Shown: positions 43,203 through 52,217, counted from the stretch's first letter. The stretch is 64,000 nt of DNA from Chryseobacterium paludis (GCF_025403485.1 NZ_CP099966.1:4005001-4069000); one strand, 5' to 3'. A program made the numbers and translations. Notes: generated from the letters alone by a model not told the origin.

Positions 43203-44624
43203 TTAGTCTTTTCTGATTCTTGATAATAACATATCTTTTTCGGTATACAATAAGATTCCCGTATAAGATAAAAATAAAAGGTTACCTACCCAGAAATTAT
43301 AATCGAAAAGATTGACTATCATGTAACTGAATACGGACAAAAGTAGAATAAAGAAAGAGATTTTCTTCATCCTATATGGAATTGGATAATATTTTTGACC
43401 TAAAAAATAAGATAGCACCATCATGGTAAAGTAAGCTGCTAAGGTTACCCAGGCAGAAACCATAAAACCATATTTAGGTAAAAGTAAAAGATTTAAAACA
43501 ATGGTAATTATAGCACCTGTCCAGGAGATATAGGTACCTACTCTTGTTCTGTCGGTCACTTTATACCATGTTGAAAGATTATAATAAATTCCAAAAAATA
43601 AATTGGCAATTACAATAATCGGAATAATATTTATGGCAATCCAGTAAGAACTGTTTGGTACCAGCAAAAGCTTTATCCATGATACATTAGCAATGATTCC
43701 TAAAGCAACAACAGAAGCAAAGAAAAAAAAATATTCAGTTACCTTTGCGTAGGTGAGCTTAGCATTTTCATTTTGCATTTGTTTAAAGAAAAAAGGTTCA
43801 ATACCCATTCTATATGCAGTTACAAAGAGAGTCATCAATACTGCCATTTTATAACAGCCACCATAAGCTCCGGCCGCTCCATCATCTATAATAAATTTTT
43901 GAATAAACTTGTCAAAGTTTTCATTCACCATAAATGCCAATCCCGCGATCATAATTGGCCACGAGTACTTAATCATTTGAATGAAAAGGTCCTTAGAAAA
44001 CTGAAATTTAAGTTTCAGTATAATTGGAAAAACAAGAATAAACCCTAAAAAACTGGCTGCTAGATTACTGTAAAAAGGATAGGTTACTTTTTCTTTTAAA
44101 CCAAATTTAAAACTAAGTTCTTCGGGAATATAAAGGAACAAAGCAATTACAAAAATGCTCTGGAAAATAGCTTGTATTACTCTTACTGCTGCATACTTAA
44201 TAGGTTTATTATTAAATCTCAGCCAAGCTAAAGGTATAACAAGTAGGTTGTCAAAAAATGCGATCCAGGCAAACCATCGGATAAATTCCGGTGTTTTAGA
44301 GTATCCGAAGACATTCGCAATCGGTTGATTAAAAAGTAATACCAATATTAAAAAAACACTGGATAAAACGGTTAGAAACCAAAATGAAGTATTAAAAACT
44401 TTTTGTTCATCATTTTTATTGGATGAAAATCTAAAATAAGCTGTTTCAAAACCAAAAGAGAGAACAATATTAACAAAAGAAATTAATGCATAGAGATTGG
44501 TGAAGATCGCAAAATCGCTGACATCGATGTGTTTTATGAATAAATAATTAAGCAATACTACAATCACTCTCGGCATAATTGCCCCAATTCCATATATAAT
44601 AGTTTCGTTAAGAAGTTTTTTCAA
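43203..44624 (-). CDS. Polysaccharide/lipid-linked sugar flippase (MATE-type, Wzx-like)
   Basis: A 473-residue integral membrane protein with about 12-14 hydrophobic segments. I read it from TTG at 44624 (KKLLNETIIYGIGAIMPRVI, the usual first helix of this family); the frame extends 17 codons but only into a promoter. Internal landmarks are FATYFRFSSNK-like loops, FGIYYNLSTWYKVTDRTRVG and SWTGAIITIVLNLLLLPKYG, typical of oligosaccharide flippases that export lipid-linked repeat units across the inner membrane. Together with the neighbouring nucleotidyltransferase it suggests surface-polysaccharide assembly. It is divergent from pyrC. Confidence 0.83.
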   Translation of the reverse strand: MKKLLNETIIYGIGAIMPRVIVVLLNYLFIKHIDVSDFAIFTNLYALISFVNIVLSFGFETAYFRFSSNKNDEQKVFNTSFWFLTVLSSVFLILVLLFNQPIANVFGYSKTPEFIRWFAWIAFFDNLLVIPLAWLRFNNKPIKYAAVRVIQAIFQSIFVIALFLYIPEELSFKFGLKEKVTYPFYSNLAASFLGFILVFPIILKLKFQFSKDLFIQMIKYSWPIMIAGLAFMVNENFDKFIQKFIIDDGAAGAYGGCYKMAVLMTLFVTAYRMGIEPFFFKQMQNENAKLTYAKVTEYFFFFASVVALGIIANVSWIKLLLVPNSSYWIAINIIPIIVIANLFFGIYYNLSTWYKVTDRTRVGTYISWTGAIITIVLNLLLLPKYGFMVSAWVTLAAYFTMMVLSYFLGQKYYPIPYRMKKISFFILLLSVFSYMIVNLFDYNFWVGNLLFLSYTGILLYTEKDMLLSRIRKD

Positions 44625-44640
44625 AATGCGAAATTTCTTG

Positions 44641-44648
44641 CAAATGTA
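44641..44648 (-). promoter_or_regulatory. -7 box of the flippase promoter
   Basis: Minus-strand TACATTTG is an exact TAnnTTTG match lying inside the extended reading frame, 16 nt upstream of the TTG at 44624, which supports that shorter start. A TTG at 44673-44675 is 24 nt further, a long spacing. Confidence 0.5.
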
Positions 44649-44701
44649 AATATTTAGAAATTGATTTTTTATCAAGGATATTAAAATTCATTCATAAACC
44701 T

Positions 44702-44709
44702 TAATTTTG
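44702..44709 (+). promoter_or_regulatory. -7 box of the pyrC promoter
   Basis: TAATTTTG, an exact TAnnTTTG match, 29 nt before the pyrC ATG; no clear -33 TTG. It is back-to-back with the flippase promoter. Confidence 0.5.
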
Positions 44710-44738
44710 TAAGGAATCTAAAGTCTAAAGAAAAGTAA

Positions 44739-46076
44739 ATGAGAACCCTTATCAAAAATGTAACAATCGTTAATGAAGGAAAGATCTTTGAAAGCGATAT
44801 TTTAATTGAAAATGATTTAATTTCTAAAATACAGCCCAATATTTCTGAAGATGCTGATCAGGTTATTGATGCTTCCGGAAAGTTTCTTTTACCAGGAGTG
44901 ATTGATGATCAGGTGCATTTTCGTGAACCAGGATTAACACATAAAGGAGATATTGAAAGTGAATCCAGATCTGCTATTGCAGGAGGTATTACAAGTTTTA
45001 TCGATCAGCCTAATACCGTTCCAAACGCTGTAACTCAGGAATTGTTAGCTGATAAGTATGAGATAGGTTCTAAAAAAGCATATGCGAATTATGGCTTTAT
45101 GATGGGGGGAACTAATGATAATCTTGAGGAAGTTCTAAAAACCAATCCTAGAAATGTTCCGGGGATTAAATTGTTTTTAGGTTCTTCTACAGGAAATATG
45201 TTAGTAGATAACCCTGAAACTTTAGAGAATATATTCAGCAATACCAAAATGCTGATAGCCGTTCATTGTGAAGATGAAGCAACCATCAGAGCAAATACTC
45301 AAAAGTATCTTGATGAATATGGTGAAGATATTCCGGTAAAATACCATCATTTAATAAGAAGCGAAGAAGCTTGCTATAAGTCTTCTTCCAAAGCGATCGA
45401 ACTGGCACAAAAAACGGGAGCAAGGCTTCATGTTTTTCATCTTTCAACAGCCAAGGAAACAGCACTTTTCAGAAATGATATCCCTTTAAAAGATAAAAAA
45501 ATAACAGCCGAAGTTTGTGTACATCACTTAACTTTTACCAATGAGGATTATGAAACCAGAGGCGGATTAATAAAGTGGAATCCTGCTGTAAAAACGCAGA
45601 AAGATAAAGATGGACTTTGGGAAGCTCTTTTGGATGACAGAATTGATGTGATTGCGACAGATCATGCTCCACATACCTGGGAAGAAAAACAGAATGTATA
45701 TACAAAGTGTCCTTCAGGTGCCCCATTGGCTCAACATTCATTGACGGTAATGTTGGAGAATTTTAAGAATGGTAAAATTTCTTTAGAAAAGATTGTTGAG
45801 AAGATGTGTCATAATCCGGCTATCTTATTCAGAGTTGATAAAAGAGGTTTTGTTAGAGAAGGATATAAAGCAGATTTAGTGCTGGTTGATTTAAATGAAA
45901 ATTGGACGGTAGCTAAAGAAAATATCTTGTACAAATGTGGATGGAGTCCATTGGAAGGCATGAATTTCCATTCTAAAGTGACTCATACTTTTGTAAATGG
46001 TCATTTGGTATATGATAACGGAAAAATTGCGGAAGAAAAATTCGGGGAGCGTTTGCTTTTTGAGATTCAGGAATAA
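44739..46076 (+). CDS. pyrC: Dihydroorotase
   Basis: A 445-residue amidohydrolase that cyclises carbamoyl-aspartate to dihydroorotate in pyrimidine synthesis. Landmarks: IDDQVHFREPGLTHKGDI in place of the usual HxH strand (the first histidine is a glutamine here), the zinc/carbamate-lysine segment VPGIKLFLGSSTGN, metal histidines in AVHCEDE and LHVFHLS, and the catalytic VIATDHAPH. Bacteroidota enzymes with DDQVHFREPG are, as far as I recall, the norm in the phylum. It is monocistronic with a strong bidirectional terminator. Confidence 0.93.
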   Translation: MRTLIKNVTIVNEGKIFESDILIENDLISKIQPNISEDADQVIDASGKFLLPGVIDDQVHFREPGLTHKGDIESESRSAIAGGITSFIDQPNTVPNAVTQELLADKYEIGSKKAYANYGFMMGGTNDNLEEVLKTNPRNVPGIKLFLGSSTGNMLVDNPETLENIFSNTKMLIAVHCEDEATIRANTQKYLDEYGEDIPVKYHHLIRSEEACYKSSSKAIELAQKTGARLHVFHLSTAKETALFRNDIPLKDKKITAEVCVHHLTFTNEDYETRGGLIKWNPAVKTQKDKDGLWEALLDDRIDVIATDHAPHTWEEKQNVYTKCPSGAPLAQHSLTVMLENFKNGKISLEKIVEKMCHNPAILFRVDKRGFVREGYKADLVLVDLNENWTVAKENILYKCGWSPLEGMNFHSKVTHTFVNGHLVYDNGKIAEEKFGERLLFEIQE

Positions 46077-46080
46077 ATTG

Positions 46081-46112
46081 AAGAGGCTGTCTTATTAGAC
46101 AGCCTCTTTTAT
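46081..46112. terminator. Bidirectional terminator (pyrC / GH92)
   Basis: A perfect 12-bp stem, AAGAGGCTGTCT (46081-46092) with AGACAGCCTCTT (46097-46108), 4-nt loop, between convergent genes. Confidence 0.92.
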
Positions 46113-46137
46113 GTTTTTTGAGAATGATAAATATTAA

Positions 46138-48435
46138 TTATTTCTTCGCTTTCGCGCTCATGTAAAAAGTCAATTTCCCTCCACTCGTAATATCAGAATG
46201 TTTCAATATGAAATTCTTTATTTCTTTACCATTTAAAACAATCTTTTCTACATATACATTCTTTGGACTTTGATTAACCGCTTCAATTTCAAAGGTTTTT
46301 CCGTTTTCTAAATTTAGTGTTGCATGTTCTATAGCCGGGCTTCCAATTGCATAATCTTCAGATCCGGGAGCAACAGGGTAGAATCCAAGAGAGCTTAATA
46401 TATACCATGCACTCATCTGCCCGGCATCATCATTTCCTCCTAATCCATCTGGAGTAGCTTTATATTGCATTTCTAAAATATGACGGATCTGTGCCTGTGT
46501 TTTCCAAGGTTGTCCTGCCCAGTTATAAAGATAAGCGACATGATGAGCCGGCTCATTTCCATGAACATAGCCACCAATAATTCCTTCACGTGTAATATCC
46601 TCCGTATCGGCAAAAAATTCATCAGGTAAATGCATGCTAAATAATTCATCAAGTTTTGTTGAAAACTTTTTCTTGCCACCCATTAGAGTAATAAGCTCAT
46701 CAGGATTTTGGGGAACGAAGAAGCTGTAGTTCCATGAGTTACCTTCAATAAATCCTTGCCCGTGAGTACTCAGTAAGTCAAAATCTTTTTTGAAACTTCC
46801 ATCTGCTAAACGAGGTCGCATAAACCCGATGTTTTTATCTAAATTATTTTTCCAGTTTCCGGAACGCTTGATAAATTGATCGTAAATTTCTGTTTCACCT
46901 AAATGTTTTGCCAATTGAGCAATTGCCCAATCGTCATAAGCATATTCTAAAGTGTTTGAAACTGAAGTTCCACTTTTTTCAGCAGGAATATAACCTAAAT
47001 CTATATATTGTCCTATCCCTTCATAATCTCTTTTGTTGGCTGTTTCAACGCAGGCTTTTAATGCAGCTTTAGGATCGCCGGTATAAACTCCTTTGATAAT
47101 AGCGTCTGCCACTACACTCACACTGTGATAACCACTCATACACCAGTTTTCATTAGCATAATGAGACCAGATCGGCAGCATTTTCATAGAGAATTGCTCA
47201 TAATGAGCCATCATAGATTTTACGATATCATCATTTCGTTTGGGCTGAATAATATTAAATAAAGGATGTAAGGCTCGGTAGGTATCCCAAAGTGAAAATG
47301 TAGTATAGTTGGTAAATCCATTCGCTTTATGAACATTTTGATCCAAACCTTTGTATTCACCATTGGCATCCATATAAGTTGTAGGATTAATGAATGTATG
47401 ATACATTGCCGTGTAGAAATTTGTTTTTTCGGTCTCGGAACCTTTAACGATAATTTTGTTTAACTCATTGTTCCAATTTTCCTGAGCTTTTACTTTTACC
47501 TGATCGAAAGATAAGTTGCCGGCCTCTTTTTCCAGATTGTCCATGGCATTTTTTTGACTGACAGGGGATAATGCTAATTTTACTTCAATAGCTTCATTTT
47601 CATTCGTGTCGAAATCAAAATTCATTTTCAGATTTTTTCCGGCGATCTCAGGGAAATTTTTAGTCTGGTCAAATTTCCTCCAGAAACCGCCATAAACCTG
47701 CTTGCCATCATAGTTTTTTTGACCGTATGATTTAAAAGGTTTGGAAAATTGGATGGCAAAATAAACGGTTCTTGTCCTTGCCCAACCACTGGTCTGTCTA
47801 TATCCGGTAATGGTGTGGCCATTTTCTACACGGACATAAGTCCAGACGTTTTTACCATTATAATTATAAATCCCGGCCATCAGGTCTAAAATAATGTGTG
47901 CCTGATCTGATTTTGGAAATGTATAGCGCTGAAGGCCTACCCTTGTTGTTGTTGTAAGCTCAGCTAAAATATTGTGATCTTCAAGTTTTACTTTGTAATA
48001 ACCAGCTTCTGCTTTTTCGTTCTGGTGAGAGAATCTACTTCTGTAACCGCTTTCAGGATTGGAGGCCGTTCCAGGATTGAATTGTAATTTTCCTACTGTA
48101 GGCATCATCAATAAGTCTCCTAAATCTGAATGACCTGTTCCGCTAAAATGAGTAGAGCTGAAACCCACAATTGTTTTGTCTTCATAGCGATAACCTGCAC
48201 AATATTTGTAAACTTCCCCATTATATTTTCCGTTGAGTTCATAGGAGATGGTATCTGTTTCAGGGCTTAACTGAACAGAGCCAAATGGAACTGTCGCTCC
48301 AGGATAGGTGTGCCCCATTTTTTCAGTTCCGATAAGTGGATTGACATATTGAATTAATTTTTCAAATTTTTGAGCTTTAAAACTGATGCTAAAAAATAGC
48401 AGGAATACAAAAAGATAAGTTCCTGATTTTATCAT
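46138..48435 (-). CDS. GH92 alpha-mannosidase
   Basis: A 765-residue exported glycoside hydrolase of family 92, calcium-dependent exo-alpha-mannosidases that remove mannose from N-glycans or mannans. MIKSGTYLFVFLLFFSISFKAQ is the signal peptide. The N-terminal beta-sandwich begins VNPLIGTEKMGHTYPGATVPFG, a strong family signature, and continues with FSSTHFSGTGHSDLGDL. The (alpha/alpha)6 barrel contains GLGGNDDAGQMSAWYILSSL, the second signature, where the acidic residues sit. It is probably periplasmic or surface-exposed. It lies 89 nt downstream of the RR1 gene on the same strand; a TACTCTTTG with a 3-nt spacer at 48476-48484 may be its promoter. Confidence 0.92.
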   Translation of the reverse strand: MIKSGTYLFVFLLFFSISFKAQKFEKLIQYVNPLIGTEKMGHTYPGATVPFGSVQLSPETDTISYELNGKYNGEVYKYCAGYRYEDKTIVGFSSTHFSGTGHSDLGDLLMMPTVGKLQFNPGTASNPESGYRSRFSHQNEKAEAGYYKVKLEDHNILAELTTTTRVGLQRYTFPKSDQAHIILDLMAGIYNYNGKNVWTYVRVENGHTITGYRQTSGWARTRTVYFAIQFSKPFKSYGQKNYDGKQVYGGFWRKFDQTKNFPEIAGKNLKMNFDFDTNENEAIEVKLALSPVSQKNAMDNLEKEAGNLSFDQVKVKAQENWNNELNKIIVKGSETEKTNFYTAMYHTFINPTTYMDANGEYKGLDQNVHKANGFTNYTTFSLWDTYRALHPLFNIIQPKRNDDIVKSMMAHYEQFSMKMLPIWSHYANENWCMSGYHSVSVVADAIIKGVYTGDPKAALKACVETANKRDYEGIGQYIDLGYIPAEKSGTSVSNTLEYAYDDWAIAQLAKHLGETEIYDQFIKRSGNWKNNLDKNIGFMRPRLADGSFKKDFDLLSTHGQGFIEGNSWNYSFFVPQNPDELITLMGGKKKFSTKLDELFSMHLPDEFFADTEDITREGIIGGYVHGNEPAHHVAYLYNWAGQPWKTQAQIRHILEMQYKATPDGLGGNDDAGQMSAWYILSSLGFYPVAPGSEDYAIGSPAIEHATLNLENGKTFEIEAVNQSPKNVYVEKIVLNGKEIKNFILKHSDITSGGKLTFYMSAKAKK

Positions 48436-48524
48436 GGGTAGGTAAATTTTTAAAAAGATAAAATTAAATAAAAAACAAAGAGTAATTATCTACTGCCTTA
48501 CTTTATATGAAATTCGTTAAGTAT

Positions 48525-49208
48525 TTATTTTTTTTCAGAAAAACGGAAACCTATTCCATGTAGATTTTCAATCAAAATATTCTTCTCATCAATAAGTACT
48601 TTACGCAGTCTGGAAATAAATACATCGAGACTCCGTCCCATAAAATAATCATCATCACCCCAGATCGCTTTAAGGATATCCTGCCTTTTTAGAACAACAT
48701 TTTTGTGGCGGATAAAATATAATAGCAGTTCAGATTCTCTTTGTGTAAGCGTGATGCTGCTTTCCATATCCTGCAGGGTATAGTTCTTGGGGTCAAAATT
48801 ATATTTTCCGACTTTATATTTTAGCTGAGAGGTATCTGTTTTCTTTGTGCGTTTCAGGAAAACTTCAATTTTTAGGATTAATTCCTCTATGCTGAATGGT
48901 TTTACCAAATAATCATCAGCACCAATTTTCAGCCCTTTGATCCGGTCTTCTTTTAAAGCTTTTGCAGAAATGAAAATGATGGGGATTTCAGAATTTTTAC
49001 TGCGGATTTCCTGGGCTACTTCAAATCCATTCAGTTCTGGCATCATAATATCCAAAAGACAAATGTCAAAACTCTGGCTATTGAATGCATCAAGTGCAGA
49101 TCTTCCATCAGGATAACAGTAGATTTCATAATAACTTTCCAGGCTATCCTTGATGAGGAAAGCTATAGTTTTGTCATCTTCTGCATATAAAATTTTAGAT
49201 TTCTCCAT
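48525..49208 (-). CDS. OmpR-type response regulator of two-component system 1
   Basis: A 227-residue regulator. The receiver domain (1-120) has the acidic pair D11-D12, the phospho-accepting D53 in CLLDIMMPE, and ISAKALKEDR with the conserved lysine. The C-terminal winged helix (about 130-225) is of the OmpR/PhoB type: LTQRESELLLYFIRHKN, WGDDDYFMGRSLDVFISRLR and the terminal wing IENLHGIGFRFSE. It starts 18 nt after the HK1 stop and is the effector of that kinase. It is a paralogue of RR2 at 55365-56051: the winged-helix blocks FSGRSLDVFISRLRK and GRSLDVFISRLR match closely. Confidence 0.93.
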   Translation of the reverse strand: MEKSKILYAEDDKTIAFLIKDSLESYYEIYCYPDGRSALDAFNSQSFDICLLDIMMPELNGFEVAQEIRSKNSEIPIIFISAKALKEDRIKGLKIGADDYLVKPFSIEELILKIEVFLKRTKKTDTSQLKYKVGKYNFDPKNYTLQDMESSITLTQRESELLLYFIRHKNVVLKRQDILKAIWGDDDYFMGRSLDVFISRLRKVLIDEKNILIENLHGIGFRFSEKK

Positions 49209-49226
49209 ATCTACACATTATTAAAT

Positions 49227-50474
49227 TTAAAATGGGAAAAAGATCGTTACCGTAATTCCTTTATCTGTATTATTCTCAACTGAAATTTTCCAGTTATGTT
49301 GCCGGACTACTTTTTTTACATAAAATAACCCTAATCCAAAACCATTGATCTCCTCCGTCTTTTTTGTATTCACCCTGTAAAACTTTTCAAAAATATCAGA
49401 AATATTTTTAGCAGGAATCCCCATTCCATTGTCTTTAAACTTTAAATATAAGCCTTTTGAGTCTTTAGATGCTGAAATTACAATTTGGGGTTTTCCTTCA
49501 CAATACTTTATGGAGTTATCTAAAATGTTGTAAATGATATTTGTAAAATGAAATTCATCTGCCATTATGGAGAAGCTGTTTTCGATTTCTACATGAATGG
49601 TAACATTTTCATTCTTTTGCTGTATGGTACTGGTAATTTCCTGAACAAATGGAAGTAATATTATTTTTATGGGCTTTAAGGACAGTCCTGAAGAATCATT
49701 TTTAGCAATATTCAGTATTTTTTCAATATGGCTATTAAGCTTATAGCTTTGATTAATAATGATGGAAGTATAAGTTTGCAGTTTGGGGTTTTCCTGTACT
49801 ATATTTTGCTTACTGAGAGATTCTGAAGCTAAAAGTATAGAAGATAATGGTGTTTTAAATTCATGGGTCATATTATTGATAAAGTCACGTTGTAGTTCTG
49901 AGAATTTTTTTTGTTCAATAATAGTATATATGGAATATACATATACCAAGAGAATGATAATAAGAGCAAATGTAAGTAAATACCAAAACCTAAGTGAACT
50001 TATTAAATAAGTCGTTTTATCAGGAAAGCGTATGGAAAAATAATAGATAAGATTTTTATGCTTTGGAAAATTAATAACCTTATCACTGGGGCTCTCCTGA
50101 TTTTTCGACATATATTTCCCATAAATCATTTTATCGCTATGGCAATTGTATAGGGCATATACATAATCGGTATTAATTTGAAAACGGGTGAATTCTGTTC
50201 TAAGGTAATGTTCCAGAACGACAGGGTGAAATTCATTATTGGTATTGACCACGTAATAGTCATTGGCAATATTCTGTACAGGGTTTTCTGTGAAAGAAGC
50301 CTTTCCACCAGACAATTTTTCCGCTACCTCTAATAAAGCGATATTTACTTTTTGGTTAAATTTTTTATCTTCAAGATTATATGCCTGTCGGGTCCATAGC
50401 AGCTGAGCTATTAAAATTCCGATAATAGCAATGAATCCTAACGTTATAATGATATTAAGTTTTTTTATTTTCAT
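49227..50474 (-). CDS. Sensor histidine kinase of two-component system 1
   Basis: A 415-residue kinase. The start at ATG 50474 (MKIKKLNIIITLGF) is chosen because the TTG upstream falls within a promoter -7 box. Layout: transmembrane helix 1 (about 5-25), a roughly 130-residue periplasmic sensor (about 26-155), transmembrane helix 2 (about 160-185), then the catalytic core. The H-box is NNMTHEFKTPLSSILL with H204; the N-box is NIIYNILDNSIKYCEG; the G-box regions are DNGMGIPAKN and GFGLGLFYVKKVV. No PAS or HAMP domain is evident. It is transcribed with RR1 and is divergent from the DUF1573 gene, sharing the TTAAC array upstream. Confidence 0.92.
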   Translation of the reverse strand: MKIKKLNIIITLGFIAIIGILIAQLLWTRQAYNLEDKKFNQKVNIALLEVAEKLSGGKASFTENPVQNIANDYYVVNTNNEFHPVVLEHYLRTEFTRFQINTDYVYALYNCHSDKMIYGKYMSKNQESPSDKVINFPKHKNLIYYFSIRFPDKTTYLISSLRFWYLLTFALIIILLVYVYSIYTIIEQKKFSELQRDFINNMTHEFKTPLSSILLASESLSKQNIVQENPKLQTYTSIIINQSYKLNSHIEKILNIAKNDSSGLSLKPIKIILLPFVQEITSTIQQKNENVTIHVEIENSFSIMADEFHFTNIIYNILDNSIKYCEGKPQIVISASKDSKGLYLKFKDNGMGIPAKNISDIFEKFYRVNTKKTEEINGFGLGLFYVKKVVRQHNWKISVENNTDKGITVTIFFPF

Positions 50475-50492
50475 TTCTGAAACAATATTATC

Positions 50493-50525
50493 CAAAAATA
50501 TCTATTAATCTTTTATCATTAACAA
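50493..50525 (-). promoter_or_regulatory. Promoter of the HK1-RR1 operon
   Basis: Minus-strand -7 box TATTTTTG (50500-50493) with TTG at 50525-50523 as -33 element (22-nt spacing). The -33 region overlaps the first TTAAC half-sites. Confidence 0.6.
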
Positions 50526-50557
50526 CTCGTTAACAAATGTTTGACAGCGGTTAACAA
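50519..50557. promoter_or_regulatory. TTAAC half-site array between HK1 and DUF1573 genes
   Basis: TTAACAA begins at 50519, 50530 and 50551, with a degenerate TTGACAG at 50541; steps are 11, 11 and 10. Two outer elements, ACAACTCGTTAAC (50522-50534) and GTTAACAAGTTGT (50550-50562), also form an inverted repeat matching at 12 of 13 positions. The array sits just upstream of both divergent -7 boxes. An 11-bp repeat spacing is typical of OmpR/PhoB-type regulator boxes. Confidence 0.6.
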
Positions 50558-50577
50558 GTTGTAGTGCTAATCCGCTT

Positions 50578-50585
50578 TACATTTG
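50578..50585 (+). promoter_or_regulatory. -7 box of the DUF1573 gene
   Basis: TACATTTG, an exact TAnnTTTG match, starts exactly 22 nt after the last TTAAC of the array (ending 50555). A TTG at 50559-50561 is only 16 nt away, so it is a poor -33, suggesting activator dependence. Confidence 0.6.
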
Positions 50586-50644
50586 CTATACAAAAAGATA
50601 ATAACCGGTTCCTTAAATCTTTATAACAAATAAAATTTATACTC

Positions 50645-51055
50645 ATGAAAAAATTAAAAATCTCAGCACTTTTGGCTGTTTTGGCATTCTCACCGTTTTA
50701 TGCAAATGTATTTACTGCTGAAAGTACTTCAATAGTAAGAATGATTGCAGATGCAATTAAATGGAAATCAGAATCTATAGATGTAGGAAATATTCCGCAA
50801 GGAAAACCAAAGATTATCAGATTTGAATTTACCAATACATCTTCAAAGCCAATAGTTATTGAAAATGTAGCGCCATCATGTGGTTGTACAACAGCAGATT
50901 ATACTAAAACTCCAATTCTTCCAGGAAAAAAAGGATTTGTAGAAGCCAGTTTTAATGCAGCTGCTGCAGGCCCTTTCATGAAAACGGTGAATGTTACAAC
51001 AAGCGAAAGCAAAACTCCTAAAACACTTTCATTTAAAGGAGTAGTGGTTTCATAA
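50645..51055 (+). CDS. DUF1573 periplasmic protein
   Basis: A 136-residue secreted protein (signal peptide MKKLKISALLAVLAFSPFYA). The mature domain is an Ig-like DUF1573: IDVGNIPQGKPKIIRFEF, NTSSKPIVIENVAPSCGCTT and a final SFKGVVV strand. The CGC pair and Gly-rich strand are the family hallmark. Free-standing DUF1573 proteins in Bacteroidota are uncharacterised; they are often upregulated in envelope-related conditions, but I cannot state a role. The promoter and neighbouring TTAAC array suggest control by the divergent two-component system. Confidence 0.85.
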   Translation: MKKLKISALLAVLAFSPFYANVFTAESTSIVRMIADAIKWKSESIDVGNIPQGKPKIIRFEFTNTSSKPIVIENVAPSCGCTTADYTKTPILPGKKGFVEASFNAAAAGPFMKTVNVTTSESKTPKTLSFKGVVVS

Positions 51056-51082
51056 TACATTTTACGATAAGATAATCATAAG

Positions 51083-51117
51083 AACAACCTTGCCATTTAT
51101 GACAAGGTTGTTTTTTT
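51083..51117 (+). terminator. Terminator of the DUF1573 gene
   Basis: AACAACCTTG (51083-51092) pairs with CAAGGTTGTT (51103-51112) across a 10-nt loop, followed by a T-tract. Confidence 0.9.
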
Positions 51118-51262
51118 GCCTTGTCTTGTAAGCTATTGTCATTTTTCTTCTATGACTTTTAAACATAGCAGAGAATAACTATTTATAACATTATTATTTA
51201 TCCCATTATTTTAAATGGCATGAATTCAATATTTAGTATTTTTAGGAAAAAATAAAATTTAT

Positions 51263-52144
51263 ATGAATTTATATACACAACCAATGTTACGTGAAGGCGC
51301 ATTAAAAGATAAAGTAGCTATTGTAACAGGAGGCGGAAGTGGTCTTGGAAAAGCTATGACCAAATATTTTCTAGAGCTTGGAGCTAAAGTTGTTATTACT
51401 TCAAGAAATCTTGAAAAGCTACAGGGGACAGCAAAAGAACTGGAAGATGAAACAGGAGGTAAAGTTCTTTGTGTTGCGTGCGATGTAAGAAACTGGGATG
51501 AAGTGGAAGCGATGAAAGAAGCGACTCTGAAGGAATTTGGAAGAATTGATATTTTATTGAACAATGCTGCAGGGAATTTTATTTCACCAACAGAGAGATT
51601 AACGCATTCTGCTTTTGATTCTATTTTAGATATTGTTTTGAAGGGAACAAAAAACTGCACACTTTCTATAGGAAAGCATTGGATAGATTCTAAAACTCCA
51701 GGAACAGTTTTAAATATTGTGACGACGTATTCCTGGACAGGTTCAGCTTATGTTGTTCCTTCAGCCTGTGCCAAAGCAGGAGTTTTGGCTATGACCAGAT
51801 CTTTAGCGGTAGAATGGGCAAAATATGGAATCAGATTTAATGCTATTGCTCCAGGACCATTTCCTACAAAAGGAGCTTGGGATAGATTACTTCCCGGAGA
51901 TCTACAGGAGAAATTTGATATGAAAAAGAAAGTGCCGTTAAGGAGAGTTGGGGAACATCAGGAGTTGGCTAATTTAGCTGCTTATCTGGTTTCAGATTAT
52001 TCTGCTTATATGAATGGAGAAGTAGTAACCATCGATGGTGGTGAATGGCTTCAAGGTGCTGGAGAATTCAATATGTTGGAAGATGTTCCGCAAGAAATGT
52101 GGGATGCTTTAGAAGCTATGATCAAATCTAAAAAATCAAATTAG
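51263..52144 (+). CDS. 2,4-dienoyl-CoA reductase-like SDR
   Basis: A 293-residue short-chain dehydrogenase/reductase. The NADP-binding GGGSGLGKAM begins at residue about 23. The active site has SACAKAGVLAMTRSLA instead of the usual YxxxK: Ser replaces the Tyr four residues before the Lys, which is the pattern of mitochondrial/peroxisomal 2,4-dienoyl-CoA reductases, as is NAIAPGPFPTKGAW and the C-terminal GEVVTIDGGEWL. It therefore probably reduces 2,4-dienoyl-CoA in degradation of unsaturated fatty acids. It is a single-gene unit with a terminator. Confidence 0.88.
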   Translation: MNLYTQPMLREGALKDKVAIVTGGGSGLGKAMTKYFLELGAKVVITSRNLEKLQGTAKELEDETGGKVLCVACDVRNWDEVEAMKEATLKEFGRIDILLNNAAGNFISPTERLTHSAFDSILDIVLKGTKNCTLSIGKHWIDSKTPGTVLNIVTTYSWTGSAYVVPSACAKAGVLAMTRSLAVEWAKYGIRFNAIAPGPFPTKGAWDRLLPGDLQEKFDMKKKVPLRRVGEHQELANLAAYLVSDYSAYMNGEVVTIDGGEWLQGAGEFNMLEDVPQEMWDALEAMIKSKKSN

Positions 52145-52152
52145 TTAAATAT

Positions 52153-52185
52153 TCCCGAATCTGTAACAAGTTCGGGATTTTTTTT
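52153..52185 (+). terminator. Terminator of the SDR gene
   Basis: TCCCGAA (52153-52159) pairs with TTCGGGA (52171-52177) across an 11-nt loop and is followed by eight T residues. Confidence 0.85.
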
Positions 52186-52217
52186 ACTTATCTAACAAGA
52201 TCTTAAATTTTTTTTAA

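Noticed and set aside
44739..46076. Inactive pyrC because of the missing first metal histidine.
   Set aside because: The rest of the active site is intact and the DDQVHF form appears, from memory, to be usual in this phylum.
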